From NCBI GenBank assembly GCA_964463485.1, contig CAYXDO010000009.1:1-64000 (forward strand): 64,000 nucleotides of DNA. Reading direction: 5' to 3'. The position numbers and the translations under genes are program-made. Under the pieces are notes generated by a model. It searched no databases. It was not told the origin of the DNA and saw only the letters and a list, made by a program, of their open reading frames with translations. Positions within the stretch are counted from its first letter, which is position 1. Each line of letters opens with the position of its first letter. Positions 36,803 through 44,536 of this stretch are shown here, piece by piece. The stretch is from CAYXDO01 sp964463485. GTDB lineage: Bacteria > Myxococcota > Kuafuiibacteriia > Kuafuiibacteriales > Kuafuiibacteriaceae.

Positions 36803-39367
36803 ATGGCGACGTCCCACCTGATGCCGCTCTCGCTCTTGGCGATCGCGTGCTCTCCGATTCAAGGGGTCGCTCTGCCCAAAGACACGCTGGTGGTCGCGGC
36901 GGTGGTCGACGCCGATGGGAACGTTCGCGTGGCCGACACCGACCCCCAGGCCGCGGGCACGAGCGAAGGAGAGAGACTCGTCTGGTTTTCGCTGCCGGTG
37001 GGGTCCTTGGTCGATGAGTTAGGCGACCCAGTCGGCGAGGCCGAGCTCAGAGTGAATACAGCGGGAGCGCCGGCGACGAGCGGTTGCGGCTTCTGCACGA
37101 TGTCGACGAGCCGCGAGCCGCAGACGCTCCTCTACGGCGACTCCTGCCCGATCCCGCCGTTCGCTCCGGCCTTCACGGAGAGCGGGCTCGTCGACGAGGC
37201 ATCGAACGCTTGGCTGCCGAGAGTCCGCCGCAAGATCCAGATCCGACGGGAGGGCGAGTGTCCACTCGACCTGCCTGGAGTCCCCCTCGAGCGTAGGTTT
37301 CGGGGGGTTTGGCCACCCGAGGAGACTCTCAAACCGGAGGCGTTCGCGGTGAACGGCGCCGGCGACCTCGGGCTCTTCAGCGAGCTCTCGATGTTGGTCG
37401 AAACTTCTTCCGGCGTTCGAACGAGCCGAGACACCGAGTTTCCGGGACCGATTCTCGCGGCGGTCGGGCTCGAACGCGACTTCATCGTGGCGAGTTGGGA
37501 CACCGGAGAATTCGGCTACACACGATATGAGAGAGTCACTTCCGAGTTGGAGCGTACTCGGCTGACGATGAGCGGGCGGCTCGAGAATACCTCCGTGCGG
37601 CCCAGGGCGCTGCTGTGGCAGGCGGACGGCTCGATGCTCCTCGCCGGGAGGGTCTCGACCAGAGCCAGCGCGCTCGCGCGCTTCATGCCGTTGCTCGCTC
37701 GATGCTCGGTCGAACCCACGCGGTTGAGCTGCGACGCGGTCATCGACGGACGTGAGTTCGGCAACCCGCCCCGGGATCAGGCCACACCGCCCGAATTCGC
37801 CCAGGTCGTGAGTCACTCGACGGGGATTTTTGCGGGAATCGGGGTCGTCGGAGGGGTCGTCGTCGGTCCGTTCGAACACGAACCCAGGCTCAGGGTCGTG
37901 AGACTCCGAGGTCCGTTGGACATAACCCATCCGAGGGCCATCGAGATCGCCGCCGATCACTTGTATGTGTGCGAAGGAGAGGGGCCGGAACATCTCGTGT
38001 ACACCGCGACGATCGGGCCGGAGGGCGTGGGCCTGGTGAGACCGATTCATACGTCGGAGCGGGATTGTTCGTCGATGCTGCCCGGTTCCGACGCACACTC
38101 GGTGGACGTGTGGCTGGGATGGTCGTGCATACCTGGCGATGGGCCCTGCGCGGAGCGAGTTACACTGCGCGACGGTGCGGTCGTGGAGGCGGTCCTTGCG
38201 CACCCTCCCGGCCCGGTTCCGCCGCCCATCGCGGAGCTTCGATGGTCGACCGACCGGTGGGTCGCACTCACCGACGGAGGCGCGGTTCACACTCAGCGAG
38301 GGCTGGATAGTCACCGCGTGTACGGTCCCGCCGACGGCCGCCGAGGGTACGGGGCGGCGGCGGCCACGCTCGATTCGACCACGTACGTGTTCATGAGTCC
38401 GATGGACGAAGTGGTGGAGCTCGCGCCGGACCTCTCCGCGCGATCACGGCCGTTGTCAGCTTCCGAAGTGACAGCCTCCGGCGCCGCTTTGGACTCCCTG
38501 CGCAGGGAAGTCGTCGTCGCTGGCTACGACTTTCGAGGATACCTCGGACGATTTCGGCCTGACACTGGGGAGCTCCGGACTGTGCCCCTCGACCCGTCCA
38601 TTCCTCGCCTGCTGGATGTGGTCGAGGTGGTCCCAGGGCACCATGTCGCGGTCGGTGATTCGTGGACGATACTCCTGATTCGAGGAGACGAAGTAACTCA
38701 GCTCCCGCTGAGTTGGGACGACCCGGCGACGGACTTCGCCGAGACGCGACCCTCTGCATTCGCAGAAGGGTGCGGCACCAAACATCCCCACGGGTCCCAC
38801 TCGGCGGGTGAGACATTGTGGGCGGTCACCGCGGCCGAGGGGATCGCGGTGGCCACGGGGTGTGTTGGAACCATCTTCCAGGTCAGCGCCGCGGGATCGA
38901 CACGGCGCGTCGCGTTTCCCGATGGCTTGAGCGTCGCGACGGCCCACCTCGTCGACGTCCAGAGTCCCTCGCTGACTGCGGTCAAGGCTTTCGATCGTCA
39001 TCGCTTCCACGTGGCGGCCAGGAACGACCGCGAAGGGATCGATGACGTGGCCTTCATCGGCGTGTTCGAGCTGCAGACAGCCGGACCCCACCTCGCGTTC
39101 GAGCTCGAGGCGGAAGGTCGCAGCGCCCGCGCCCTCGGACTCCACGCGCCAGCCGTCGTCGACCTTGCCGGATCGAGCCCGCGAGACCTGGTCGTGGGTT
39201 TCGGCGAGGGCGAAGCGCCTCGAGCGACGATTGACCCGCTCTTCGCGCAGCGCCGCTTCTTTCGAATGTCCTCGGAGCTCACCAACCTGGCCACGAGAGA
39301 CGACGGGACGCTGATCGCGTCGACCCGCGATCGCCGCATCTTCGCGCTCGTCCCGTCCGCCGAGTGA
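36803..39367 (+). CDS. Large putative lipoprotein, unknown function
   Basis: An 854-residue protein with a signal sequence and a lipobox-like LLAIAC (residues 11-16). The rest is a series of beta-rich segments and no known domain is visible; it resembles the beta-propeller-like lipoproteins of the cluster at 53.6-56.5 kb in style (for example VDVQSPSLTAVKAFDRHRFHVA). It follows the PEGA protein after ~21 bp. The function is not inferred. Confidence 0.7.
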   Translation: MATSHLMPLSLLAIACSPIQGVALPKDTLVVAAVVDADGNVRVADTDPQAAGTSEGERLVWFSLPVGSLVDELGDPVGEAELRVNTAGAPATSGCGFCTMSTSREPQTLLYGDSCPIPPFAPAFTESGLVDEASNAWLPRVRRKIQIRREGECPLDLPGVPLERRFRGVWPPEETLKPEAFAVNGAGDLGLFSELSMLVETSSGVRTSRDTEFPGPILAAVGLERDFIVASWDTGEFGYTRYERVTSELERTRLTMSGRLENTSVRPRALLWQADGSMLLAGRVSTRASALARFMPLLARCSVEPTRLSCDAVIDGREFGNPPRDQATPPEFAQVVSHSTGIFAGIGVVGGVVVGPFEHEPRLRVVRLRGPLDITHPRAIEIAADHLYVCEGEGPEHLVYTATIGPEGVGLVRPIHTSERDCSSMLPGSDAHSVDVWLGWSCIPGDGPCAERVTLRDGAVVEAVLAHPPGPVPPPIAELRWSTDRWVALTDGGAVHTQRGLDSHRVYGPADGRRGYGAAAATLDSTTYVFMSPMDEVVELAPDLSARSRPLSASEVTASGAALDSLRREVVVAGYDFRGYLGRFRPDTGELRTVPLDPSIPRLLDVVEVVPGHHVAVGDSWTILLIRGDEVTQLPLSWDDPATDFAETRPSAFAEGCGTKHPHGSHSAGETLWAVTAAEGIAVATGCVGTIFQVSAAGSTRRVAFPDGLSVATAHLVDVQSPSLTAVKAFDRHRFHVAARNDREGIDDVAFIGVFELQTAGPHLAFELEAEGRSARALGLHAPAVVDLAGSSPRDLVVGFGEGEAPRATIDPLFAQRRFFRMSSELTNLATRDDGTLIASTRDRRIFALVPSAE

Positions 39368-39424
39368 CGGACACCGCACTTCCTGCTTGCCCTCGAAATG
39401 TAGCTGTGTGTAACCCCATGTACG

Positions 39425-40309
39425 ATGCGTCGCCGAAGAGATAGCTGGACTGCGGTCCAACTCGACGTCCGCCTTGACGGGCCGCGCACGTCGATGGCCG
39501 TCAAGACTCGTGATCTTTCCGAGAGTGGTTTCTTCGTGTTCGTCGACCCTGCCCCGCCGGTAGGAGAGCTGCTTTTCGCGACGCTGAGCCTCGATGAGGG
39601 CGAGCAACTATCCTTGGCCGTGCGGGTGAAGTATCGAATCCCGGAGATCGGCGTGGCGCTCGACCTCGTCGCGGACGCGTCCGAGCCGGGCTCGATCTCT
39701 CGCTACCTCGAGTTTGCCGGCAGCCTGCTCGATCGCTCGGCCTTTCGCCACATCGGAGAGAGCTCGATTCTAGGCGAACCGGAGCCGATCTCCTTCGAGC
39801 AGCGACCCCTCCGCGACGGTCCGCCCGCAAACCGTAATGCCATGTCCCCCGCCAAGGAGGCCAGGATGACCAATCCCGACGATCAAGACAACCCGAGGAC
39901 CTCGTCTGGCCCGGTATCGGTGAGCCGTCGGCCTTCGGAGGCTCCGCCGCCCTTTCCCAAAGGAGGCGTGATCGAGCTCCTTTACGAAGCTTGGACGCCG
40001 TTCAACGGGATCGTCGAGCGCCACCTGGCCGAGCTCGTGGGTCGCGAGTTCACCGAGGAGCGGGTCTATGCGCTCGAAGGCACGCCGCGCGCGGTGAGGT
40101 TTCTTCAAACCGTGGATCTCGCGGTGCTCGACCCCGAAACCCTGGCCGAGCGGTCCGGAGTCCCGTTCTACGACGGGTCGAAGGTCGGCGTGCTCTTCGT
40201 CGATGGAGTCGAAGGGGCGCCGATGCGAGCGCTCGAGCGCGGAATGTTGATCCGTCTGTCGAACCGAGCCGTTCCCTTCGCGTTCGAAGAGGAGAATCAG
40301 CCTTACTGA
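39425..40309 (+). CDS. PilZ-domain protein with C-terminal extension
   Basis: PilZ domains bind c-di-GMP. The N-terminus has an Arg-rich cluster (MRRRRDSW) and KTRDLSESGFFVF, which contains the DxSxxG motif, then the beta-barrel (about 1-105). The second part (about 165-294) starts after a disordered segment and has no match I recognise. An in-frame ATG at 39866 (residue 148) is preceded by a strong AAGGAGG, so the C-terminal half may also be made separately. The full-length start at 39425 has no clear SD site, which adds weight to that idea. Confidence 0.8.
   Translation: MRRRRDSWTAVQLDVRLDGPRTSMAVKTRDLSESGFFVFVDPAPPVGELLFATLSLDEGEQLSLAVRVKYRIPEIGVALDLVADASEPGSISRYLEFAGSLLDRSAFRHIGESSILGEPEPISFEQRPLRDGPPANRNAMSPAKEARMTNPDDQDNPRTSSGPVSVSRRPSEAPPPFPKGGVIELLYEAWTPFNGIVERHLAELVGREFTEERVYALEGTPRAVRFLQTVDLAVLDPETLAERSGVPFYDGSKVGVLFVDGVEGAPMRALERGMLIRLSNRAVPFAFEEENQPY
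39854..39868 (+). promoter_or_regulatory. Strong internal Shine-Dalgarno site and ATG
   Basis: AAGGAGG at 39854-39860 with five bases to an in-frame ATG at 39866 inside the PilZ gene. The site would begin a 147-residue product (MTNPDDQDNPRTSSGPVS...), the part after the PilZ domain. It is among the strongest ribosome sites in the window, while the annotated start of the long form has none. Confidence 0.5.
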
Positions 40310-40343
40310 GCGCACCCGCGGAGCAGCCGCTCTCGAGCTCCCC

Positions 40344-40811
40344 GTGAAGACCAACGCCGCGCGAATCCTGGAACGACTCGGAGTGCCCTTCGAGCTTCGG
40401 AGCTACGAGGTGGGCGACGAACACCTGGACGCGAGCACCGTCGCCCAGCGGATCGGGCTGCCCCCCGACCAAGTATTCAAGACTCTCGTCGCGCGCGGGG
40501 ATCGAACAGGTGCCCTGTTTGCGGTCCTGCCGGGCAGCTTGGAGCTCGATCTCAGGGCCCTCGCGCGACTCTCGGGAGACCGACGAGTCGAGCTCGTGGC
40601 GCTCGCCGAAGTCACTCCGCTGACCGGGTACGTTCGAGGAGGAGTCACTGCCCTCGGCGCCAAGAAAGACTTCCCGGTCTTCGTGGAGGAGGCGATCTCG
40701 ATCTTCGATCGAATCGCAGTCTCGGCCGGTCAAAAGGGTCTCCAAATCGTACTCACCCCGAGTGACTATCTTCGCGCCACCCACGGGTGCACGGGACCCA
40801 TCGGAAGATGA
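40344..40811 (+). CDS. ybaK: YbaK/EbsC-type aminoacyl-tRNA deacylase
   Basis: The 155-residue protein matches Cys-tRNA(Pro) deacylases, which hydrolyse mischarged cysteinyl-tRNA(Pro). Family features: FKTLVARGD, ALFAVLPGSLELDL and TPLTGYVRGGVTALGAKK, plus GLQIVLTP. The start is a GTG at 40344. It ends in an ATGA overlap with the next gene, a membrane protein of no obvious relation. Confidence 0.93.
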   Translation: MKTNAARILERLGVPFELRSYEVGDEHLDASTVAQRIGLPPDQVFKTLVARGDRTGALFAVLPGSLELDLRALARLSGDRRVELVALAEVTPLTGYVRGGVTALGAKKDFPVFVEEAISIFDRIAVSAGQKGLQIVLTPSDYLRATHGCTGPIGR

Positions 40812-41257
40812 GCTCGAACCCCGACTGGCTCGTCAAGCTCACTCTGTTTCTCCACGCCGGGACCTCGGTGATCTTGCTCGGCGCGGCGGGACACTACGCC
40901 CTGATGACTTTGGGGTCCCTGCGGGGGCGCCCCGCTCCTCCGCGGCTGGCCGGAGTTTACACTCGGTCGATCCTCGTTGCGTACCTCCTCTGCTTCGTCA
41001 CCGGCGCAATGACCTACCCGGCTTTCAAACGCGACGTGCGCCCGGAGCTCGACCGTGCGATTCCTTGGGCGACCGGTTTGTTCGAGATCAAGGAGCATTT
41101 CGCGGCGATCGGGCTGCTCGCTTGCCTCGCCCTCTGGCTCGTTTCGCGAAATGGGGGGTCTTCGAGGTGGGTCAACGCCCTCGTGGTGCTCATCGCTTCG
41201 CTGATCTTCTATCTCGGGGGCGCGGGAACTTTGCTGGTGATGCTTCGATCGGTATGA
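40808..41257 (+). CDS. Four-helix membrane protein
   Basis: A 149-residue protein with four hydrophobic helices (about 11-35, 57-75, 100-118 and 126-146) and short loops. The ATG at 40808 overlaps the ybaK stop (ATGA). The family is not recognised. It overlaps the next membrane gene too, so the three are a coupled string and the two membrane proteins may form one complex. Confidence 0.68.
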   Translation: MSSNPDWLVKLTLFLHAGTSVILLGAAGHYALMTLGSLRGRPAPPRLAGVYTRSILVAYLLCFVTGAMTYPAFKRDVRPELDRAIPWATGLFEIKEHFAAIGLLACLALWLVSRNGGSSRWVNALVVLIASLIFYLGGAGTLLVMLRSV

Positions 41258-41553
41258 GTGAGGAGCGCGCCGGCCTCGGATTGTTGATGGGTTCGCTCGC
41301 GTACGCGATCGCGCGACTCCTCGACGCGCCTCGGCTCGTCTACTGGGTGCCCGGGTCCGGTCCGACGTTCGAAGCGAGCCCGCAGGCGATCGGTTGGTAC
41401 GGCCTGGTCTTGTACGGATTCTTTGGATTTCTCGCCGGACTCGCGCTTCCGACGGGGAAGGTCGGGTCGTACGTGATCAAGTTTTCGGTCCCACTCACGG
41501 TCGCAGCGCTGCTCGTGCTGAGTTGGCTCGAGGCGAGCCGCTGGATTTTCTGA
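41254..41553 (+). CDS. Small three-helix membrane protein
   Basis: A 99-residue protein from the ATG at 41254 (MSEERAGLGLLMGSLAYAIA), with three likely membrane helices. It overlaps the upstream membrane gene by ATGA. The stop at 41551-41553 coincides with the start of a 68-bp repeat, so the last bases could have been altered by that insertion. Family unknown. Confidence 0.65.
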   Translation: MSEERAGLGLLMGSLAYAIARLLDAPRLVYWVPGSGPTFEASPQAIGWYGLVLYGFFGFLAGLALPTGKVGSYVIKFSVPLTVAALLVLSWLEASRWIF

Positions 41554-41620
41554 ATCAACTCTGCCTCCTCTCGGCGAATCGGCGAGAGATCGGGAGGAGC
41601 CCGGCGGCGAGTACGAAGTA
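41553..41620. repeat. Direct repeat copy 1: duplicated tail of the ABC permease gene
   Basis: This 68-bp segment matches 42202-42269 with two mismatches (T/A at the tenth or eleventh base, G/C near the end). The second copy is the 3' end of the permease gene read on the minus strand, so copy 1 is an orphan duplicate of that gene end. The two copies flank 581 bp that hold gene fragments. Confidence 0.9.
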
Positions 41621-41710
41621 GATGCGATCATGGAGCAGGCCCTCGCCAAGGATCCCATGGAGCGCTGGGAATCGGCGGCGGCGCTCGCCAAGGCCGCGAC
41701 CGAGTCTGCG
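41621..41710 (+). pseudogene. Fragment of a Ser/Thr protein kinase (C-terminal end of the kinase domain)
   Basis: Directly after the permease-tail repeat, the plus strand reads VDAIMEQALAKDPMERWESA and then AALAKA. This corresponds to the last part of a kinase domain (D-x-I-x-x-ALAKDP-x-xR-x-xSAxxLAxA) of bacterial Ser/Thr kinases. No upstream kinase sequence is present, and the frame then runs into low-complexity sequence. A relic, not a functional kinase. Confidence 0.65.
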
Positions 41711-41844
41711 GCCGCGGCTGAGTTCGAGTCCGGCACTGGGCCTGAGTCGCGTCCGGCACCGCGTCTGTGGCCGGCACCGGGTTTATGGCCGTTTCCGCCA
41801 CCGAGTCTATGTCCGTCACCGAATGGGACGAGCGATCCGCAGAT

Positions 41845-41980
41845 ACCTCGAGGCGCTGGGTTGAAAAATCCGTCGTGCACGCGTTCTACATACCGAAAAT
41901 CCTCGCCTATCGCACTGAGTCTCGCTTCGTCGTCATCATTCGAGACGGGCGCGACGTGTTCTGCTCCCCACTCGCGGCGG
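41845..41980 (+). pseudogene. Fragment of a sulfotransferase
   Basis: The plus-strand frame through here reads WVEKSVVHAFYIPKILAYRT followed by ESRFVVIIRDGRDVF. This resembles the PAPS-dependent sulfotransferase core (W-x-EKtP-x-H ... fPdArFV-x-i-RDGRDV-x-S). Neither the N-terminal P-loop nor the C-terminus is present. The segment is adjacent to simple repeats derived from a CCGGCACCG-type unit (about 41740-41820). A relic. Confidence 0.55.
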
Positions 41981-42101
41981 CCCACGGAAAGTGCTCGCTG
42001 AAGCCGACGATCGCTGCCCCACTCGTGGCGGCCCGCGCAAGGCCGACGAGTCCTTCGCCTGAGTTCTGGTCAAGCCCCGATCCGTCAACCGAAGCCTGGG
42101 A

Positions 42102-42121
42102 GCGCAGTATCTTGCCTGCGC
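42102..42121. repeat. Decayed copy of the palindromic repeat
   Basis: An inverted, damaged copy of the hairpin seen at 3085 and 15985: the flank GGGAGCGCAG, then TATCTTGCCTGCGC, with one arm shortened. It marks the debris region as part of the same repeat family. Confidence 0.55.
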
Positions 42122-42201
42122 GTACTCAACCAAGCGAAGGGCGCCCCCGAGGCGTCGAGCCGCAGGCGGGGCCGCGAACACTCACTCGTCGAGCACCTCT
42201 C

Positions 42202-42269
42202 AATCAACTCAGCCTCCTCTCGGCGAATCGGCGAGAGATCGGGAGGAGCCCGGCGGCGACTACGAAGTA
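42202..42269. repeat. Direct repeat copy 2: 3' end of the ABC permease gene
   Basis: Partner of 41553-41620, with 66 of 68 identical positions. Here it forms the last ~22 codons of the permease and its stop. Confidence 0.9.
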
Positions 42270-43772
42270 AGTGAAGAGGCCGATGGAACCGTCGGCGAGG
42301 AGCCAGTCGCGGACGGCGCTCACGAGCCCGAAGGCGAGGCCGAAGAGGAAGCTCGGGAGCTGAACCTTGGTTTGGGCGTCCCGAGACAGCGGCAGACTTC
42401 GTCCGAAACCAGCGAGGAAGAAGAGCACGACTCTCGACTCGACGAGGAGCAACGCTGGTGCGACGAGCACTCGGATGGGGAGTGTAGAAGCGCGTCCATC
42501 AACCCAGGGCTCGAGCCCTCCCATCGCGAGCACGATCGTGGTGACTACGATCGCGATCCAGTAGTCTCCGAGCAGGACGGCGAGCCATTGACCTTCGAGC
42601 GCCTCGCGGACCGACACCGGCGCGGTTCGCACCATGACGGTAGCGGAGGCCGAGGTGCTGTGCTGAGTGGTTCGAAAGCCTTCGACGAAGAGGAGGGCCG
42701 CGGACACGGCTACGCCGCTCCGGGCGAGCTCCGCTGGGCCGACCGCAGCGAGCCCGACGTTGCCGAGGAGGAGGAGGCGCCAGGGCCAGACCGAGATGGA
42801 GTGGAGCGCCTCGCGGCTGGTCGAGAGGGCGACCAACCGCGTGACCGCGATCGAGCCCGCGCTCAGCCAGCGTCGGGGGACGCTTCTCTCCAAGACCGCG
42901 AGGGCGACCAAACCCATCGGCGTACTGGGCCGAGCATGCCTGGCCTCGAGCAGGGTCTCGTTGAGGTCGGACCGACGCGCCGGAGAGGTCGCCCACCAGG
43001 CCAGCGCCAGCGGCGAGGTGATGAGGACCGCCAATCCCGGCGCGGCGACTCTTGCGCCCGCTGAGTCCAAGATCACCTCGGCCATCCACGTGGTCGGTAC
43101 CCAGCCGAGCCGCGCGTCCTCGGCGAGAGGCTGTCCGAGCATCGGCACCAAGAAGACGCTGCTCGCCATACCCAGCATCAAGACACCCATCGCCACCCCG
43201 CGGACGGCGTCGAACCCGAACCTTCGCGCGAGCAACTGGGTGAGGAGCTGCCAGGCGATGGACGCGCTCGAGCCCGCAGAGAGCACGACGACGAGCGCCG
43301 CGAGGGACTGAAGGAAGGTCAAGCCGAAGGTCGACAAGTGGGCGAGCACGGGGATCATGAAAGCCGCGATCAGCGTGCCGGTGACTACGGCGGTCGACAC
43401 GAGCACGGCGACGAACTGAGTCCTGGGTTTGAGGGGCTTGACCCCGAGGATCTCGACGGTGCGACGACGGTGCTCGAGCGAGTCCGGCACCAAGATGAAT
43501 CCGGCTTGGAGGAGTGCGGCGAGTAAAGCTGCGGAGAGCAACCCACGTTTCATCGAGTCCATGTCGACCGAGCTCTCCGCGGCGGCCCAGCGGGTCGTCC
43601 CGCCCAACGAGAAGAACAAACCCAGGAACGCCTCGGTCACCGCGATGGTCAAGAGCGGCCGAGACCCCCGACGGCCGGTGACTACGTCCACGGGCGCCCG
43701 GCTCGCCTGCAAGTAGGCGAGCCGAACGCTGGCGCGCAGCTGAGTCCACCAAATGGGTTCGCGCGAGGCCAC
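42204..43772 (-). CDS. ABC transporter membrane subunit (multi-pass)
   Basis: A 522-residue integral membrane protein with about ten or more hydrophobic helices, encoded directly after an ABC ATPase (3 bp apart). It lacks a solute-binding protein partner, so an exporter role is likely. Start GTG at 43772 (MASREPIWWTQLRAS...). I cannot assign the substrate. The last ~22 codons are duplicated 600 bp downstream (41553-41620). Confidence 0.85.
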   Translation of the reverse strand: MASREPIWWTQLRASVRLAYLQASRAPVDVVTGRRGSRPLLTIAVTEAFLGLFFSLGGTTRWAAAESSVDMDSMKRGLLSAALLAALLQAGFILVPDSLEHRRRTVEILGVKPLKPRTQFVAVLVSTAVVTGTLIAAFMIPVLAHLSTFGLTFLQSLAALVVVLSAGSSASIAWQLLTQLLARRFGFDAVRGVAMGVLMLGMASSVFLVPMLGQPLAEDARLGWVPTTWMAEVILDSAGARVAAPGLAVLITSPLALAWWATSPARRSDLNETLLEARHARPSTPMGLVALAVLERSVPRRWLSAGSIAVTRLVALSTSREALHSISVWPWRLLLLGNVGLAAVGPAELARSGVAVSAALLFVEGFRTTQHSTSASATVMVRTAPVSVREALEGQWLAVLLGDYWIAIVVTTIVLAMGGLEPWVDGRASTLPIRVLVAPALLLVESRVVLFFLAGFGRSLPLSRDAQTKVQLPSFLFGLAFGLVSAVRDWLLADGSIGLFTYFVVAAGLLPISRRFAERRLS

Positions 43773-43775
43773 GAT

Positions 43776-44528
43776 TCAGCGGCTCGCGGGCGTCCAGATC
43801 CGAACGAGCGCGTCCTCGAGGGCGTCGGCTCCGGTGAGCTCCCGCAACGAGTCCGGCGTACCCACCGCGACCAACTTCCCGGCGGCCAAGACGCCGATTC
43901 GGGTGCAGAGCTTCTCGACCACATCCACCAGGTGACTCGTGTACAGCACCGTCCGCCCGGCCGCCGCGTGGCGCCGAATCAACTCCTTGACTTCGACTAC
44001 GCCCTCGACGTCGAGCCCGTTCAACGGCTCGTCGAGCAGCAGGACTTCGGGATCGTGGACGATGGCGGAGGCGATGCAGACCTTCTGTTTCATGCCCTTC
44101 GAGAAAGTGTCCATCCTGACGTCGCACGCGGGCCGAAGGCCGAAGGCGTCGAGCAACTGCTCGACGCGAGGACCGAGCTTCGAGGTCGTAATCCCGTGAA
44201 GCGCTCCCATGATTTGCAGCGACTCTCTCGGCGTGAGCTTCTCGAACACCGCGCCGGACTCTGGGACATAACCAATCCTTTTTTTGACCTCGATCGCCTG
44301 TTCGACGACGTCGAATCCCAATACGCGGACGGTGCCAGAGGTGGGTCGAACGAGGCCGGCGAGGATCGACAAGGTGGTGGTCTTGCCGGCTCCGTTCCTG
44401 CCGAGGTACCCAAAGATCTCTCCAGGCTGCACGGACAGGGTCACGCCGTCGAGCGCTCGTTTATCGCCGTAGGACTTGGCGAGCTCCACCAGCTCGATGG
44501 AGGGCGCGGTCTCTTGGGGCGACGTCAT
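43776..44528 (-). CDS. ABC transporter ATP-binding subunit
   Basis: A 250-residue ATPase of the ABC-2 type exporter class (CcmA/NatA-like). Walker A is GRNGAGKTT, Walker B is LLLDEPLNGLD, and the signature reads FSKGMKQKV, a usual variant of LSGGQ for this subgroup. I start at the ATG at 44528 (MTSPQETAPSIELVELAKSYG), because the frame upstream overlaps the topoisomerase-helicase gene. It lies eight bases after that gene's stop. The pair probably exports a lipid, peptide or drug; not resolvable here. Confidence 0.92.
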   Translation of the reverse strand: MTSPQETAPSIELVELAKSYGDKRALDGVTLSVQPGEIFGYLGRNGAGKTTTLSILAGLVRPTSGTVRVLGFDVVEQAIEVKKRIGYVPESGAVFEKLTPRESLQIMGALHGITTSKLGPRVEQLLDAFGLRPACDVRMDTFSKGMKQKVCIASAIVHDPEVLLLDEPLNGLDVEGVVEVKELIRRHAAAGRTVLYTSHLVDVVEKLCTRIGVLAAGKLVAVGTPDSLRELTGADALEDALVRIWTPASR

Positions 44529-44536
44529 TCGGCCCG

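Noticed and set aside
41630..42001. A 123-residue plus-strand protein starting MEQALAKDP
   Set aside because: It is a kinase tail joined to simple repeats; it has no start signal and no domain beyond the fragment.
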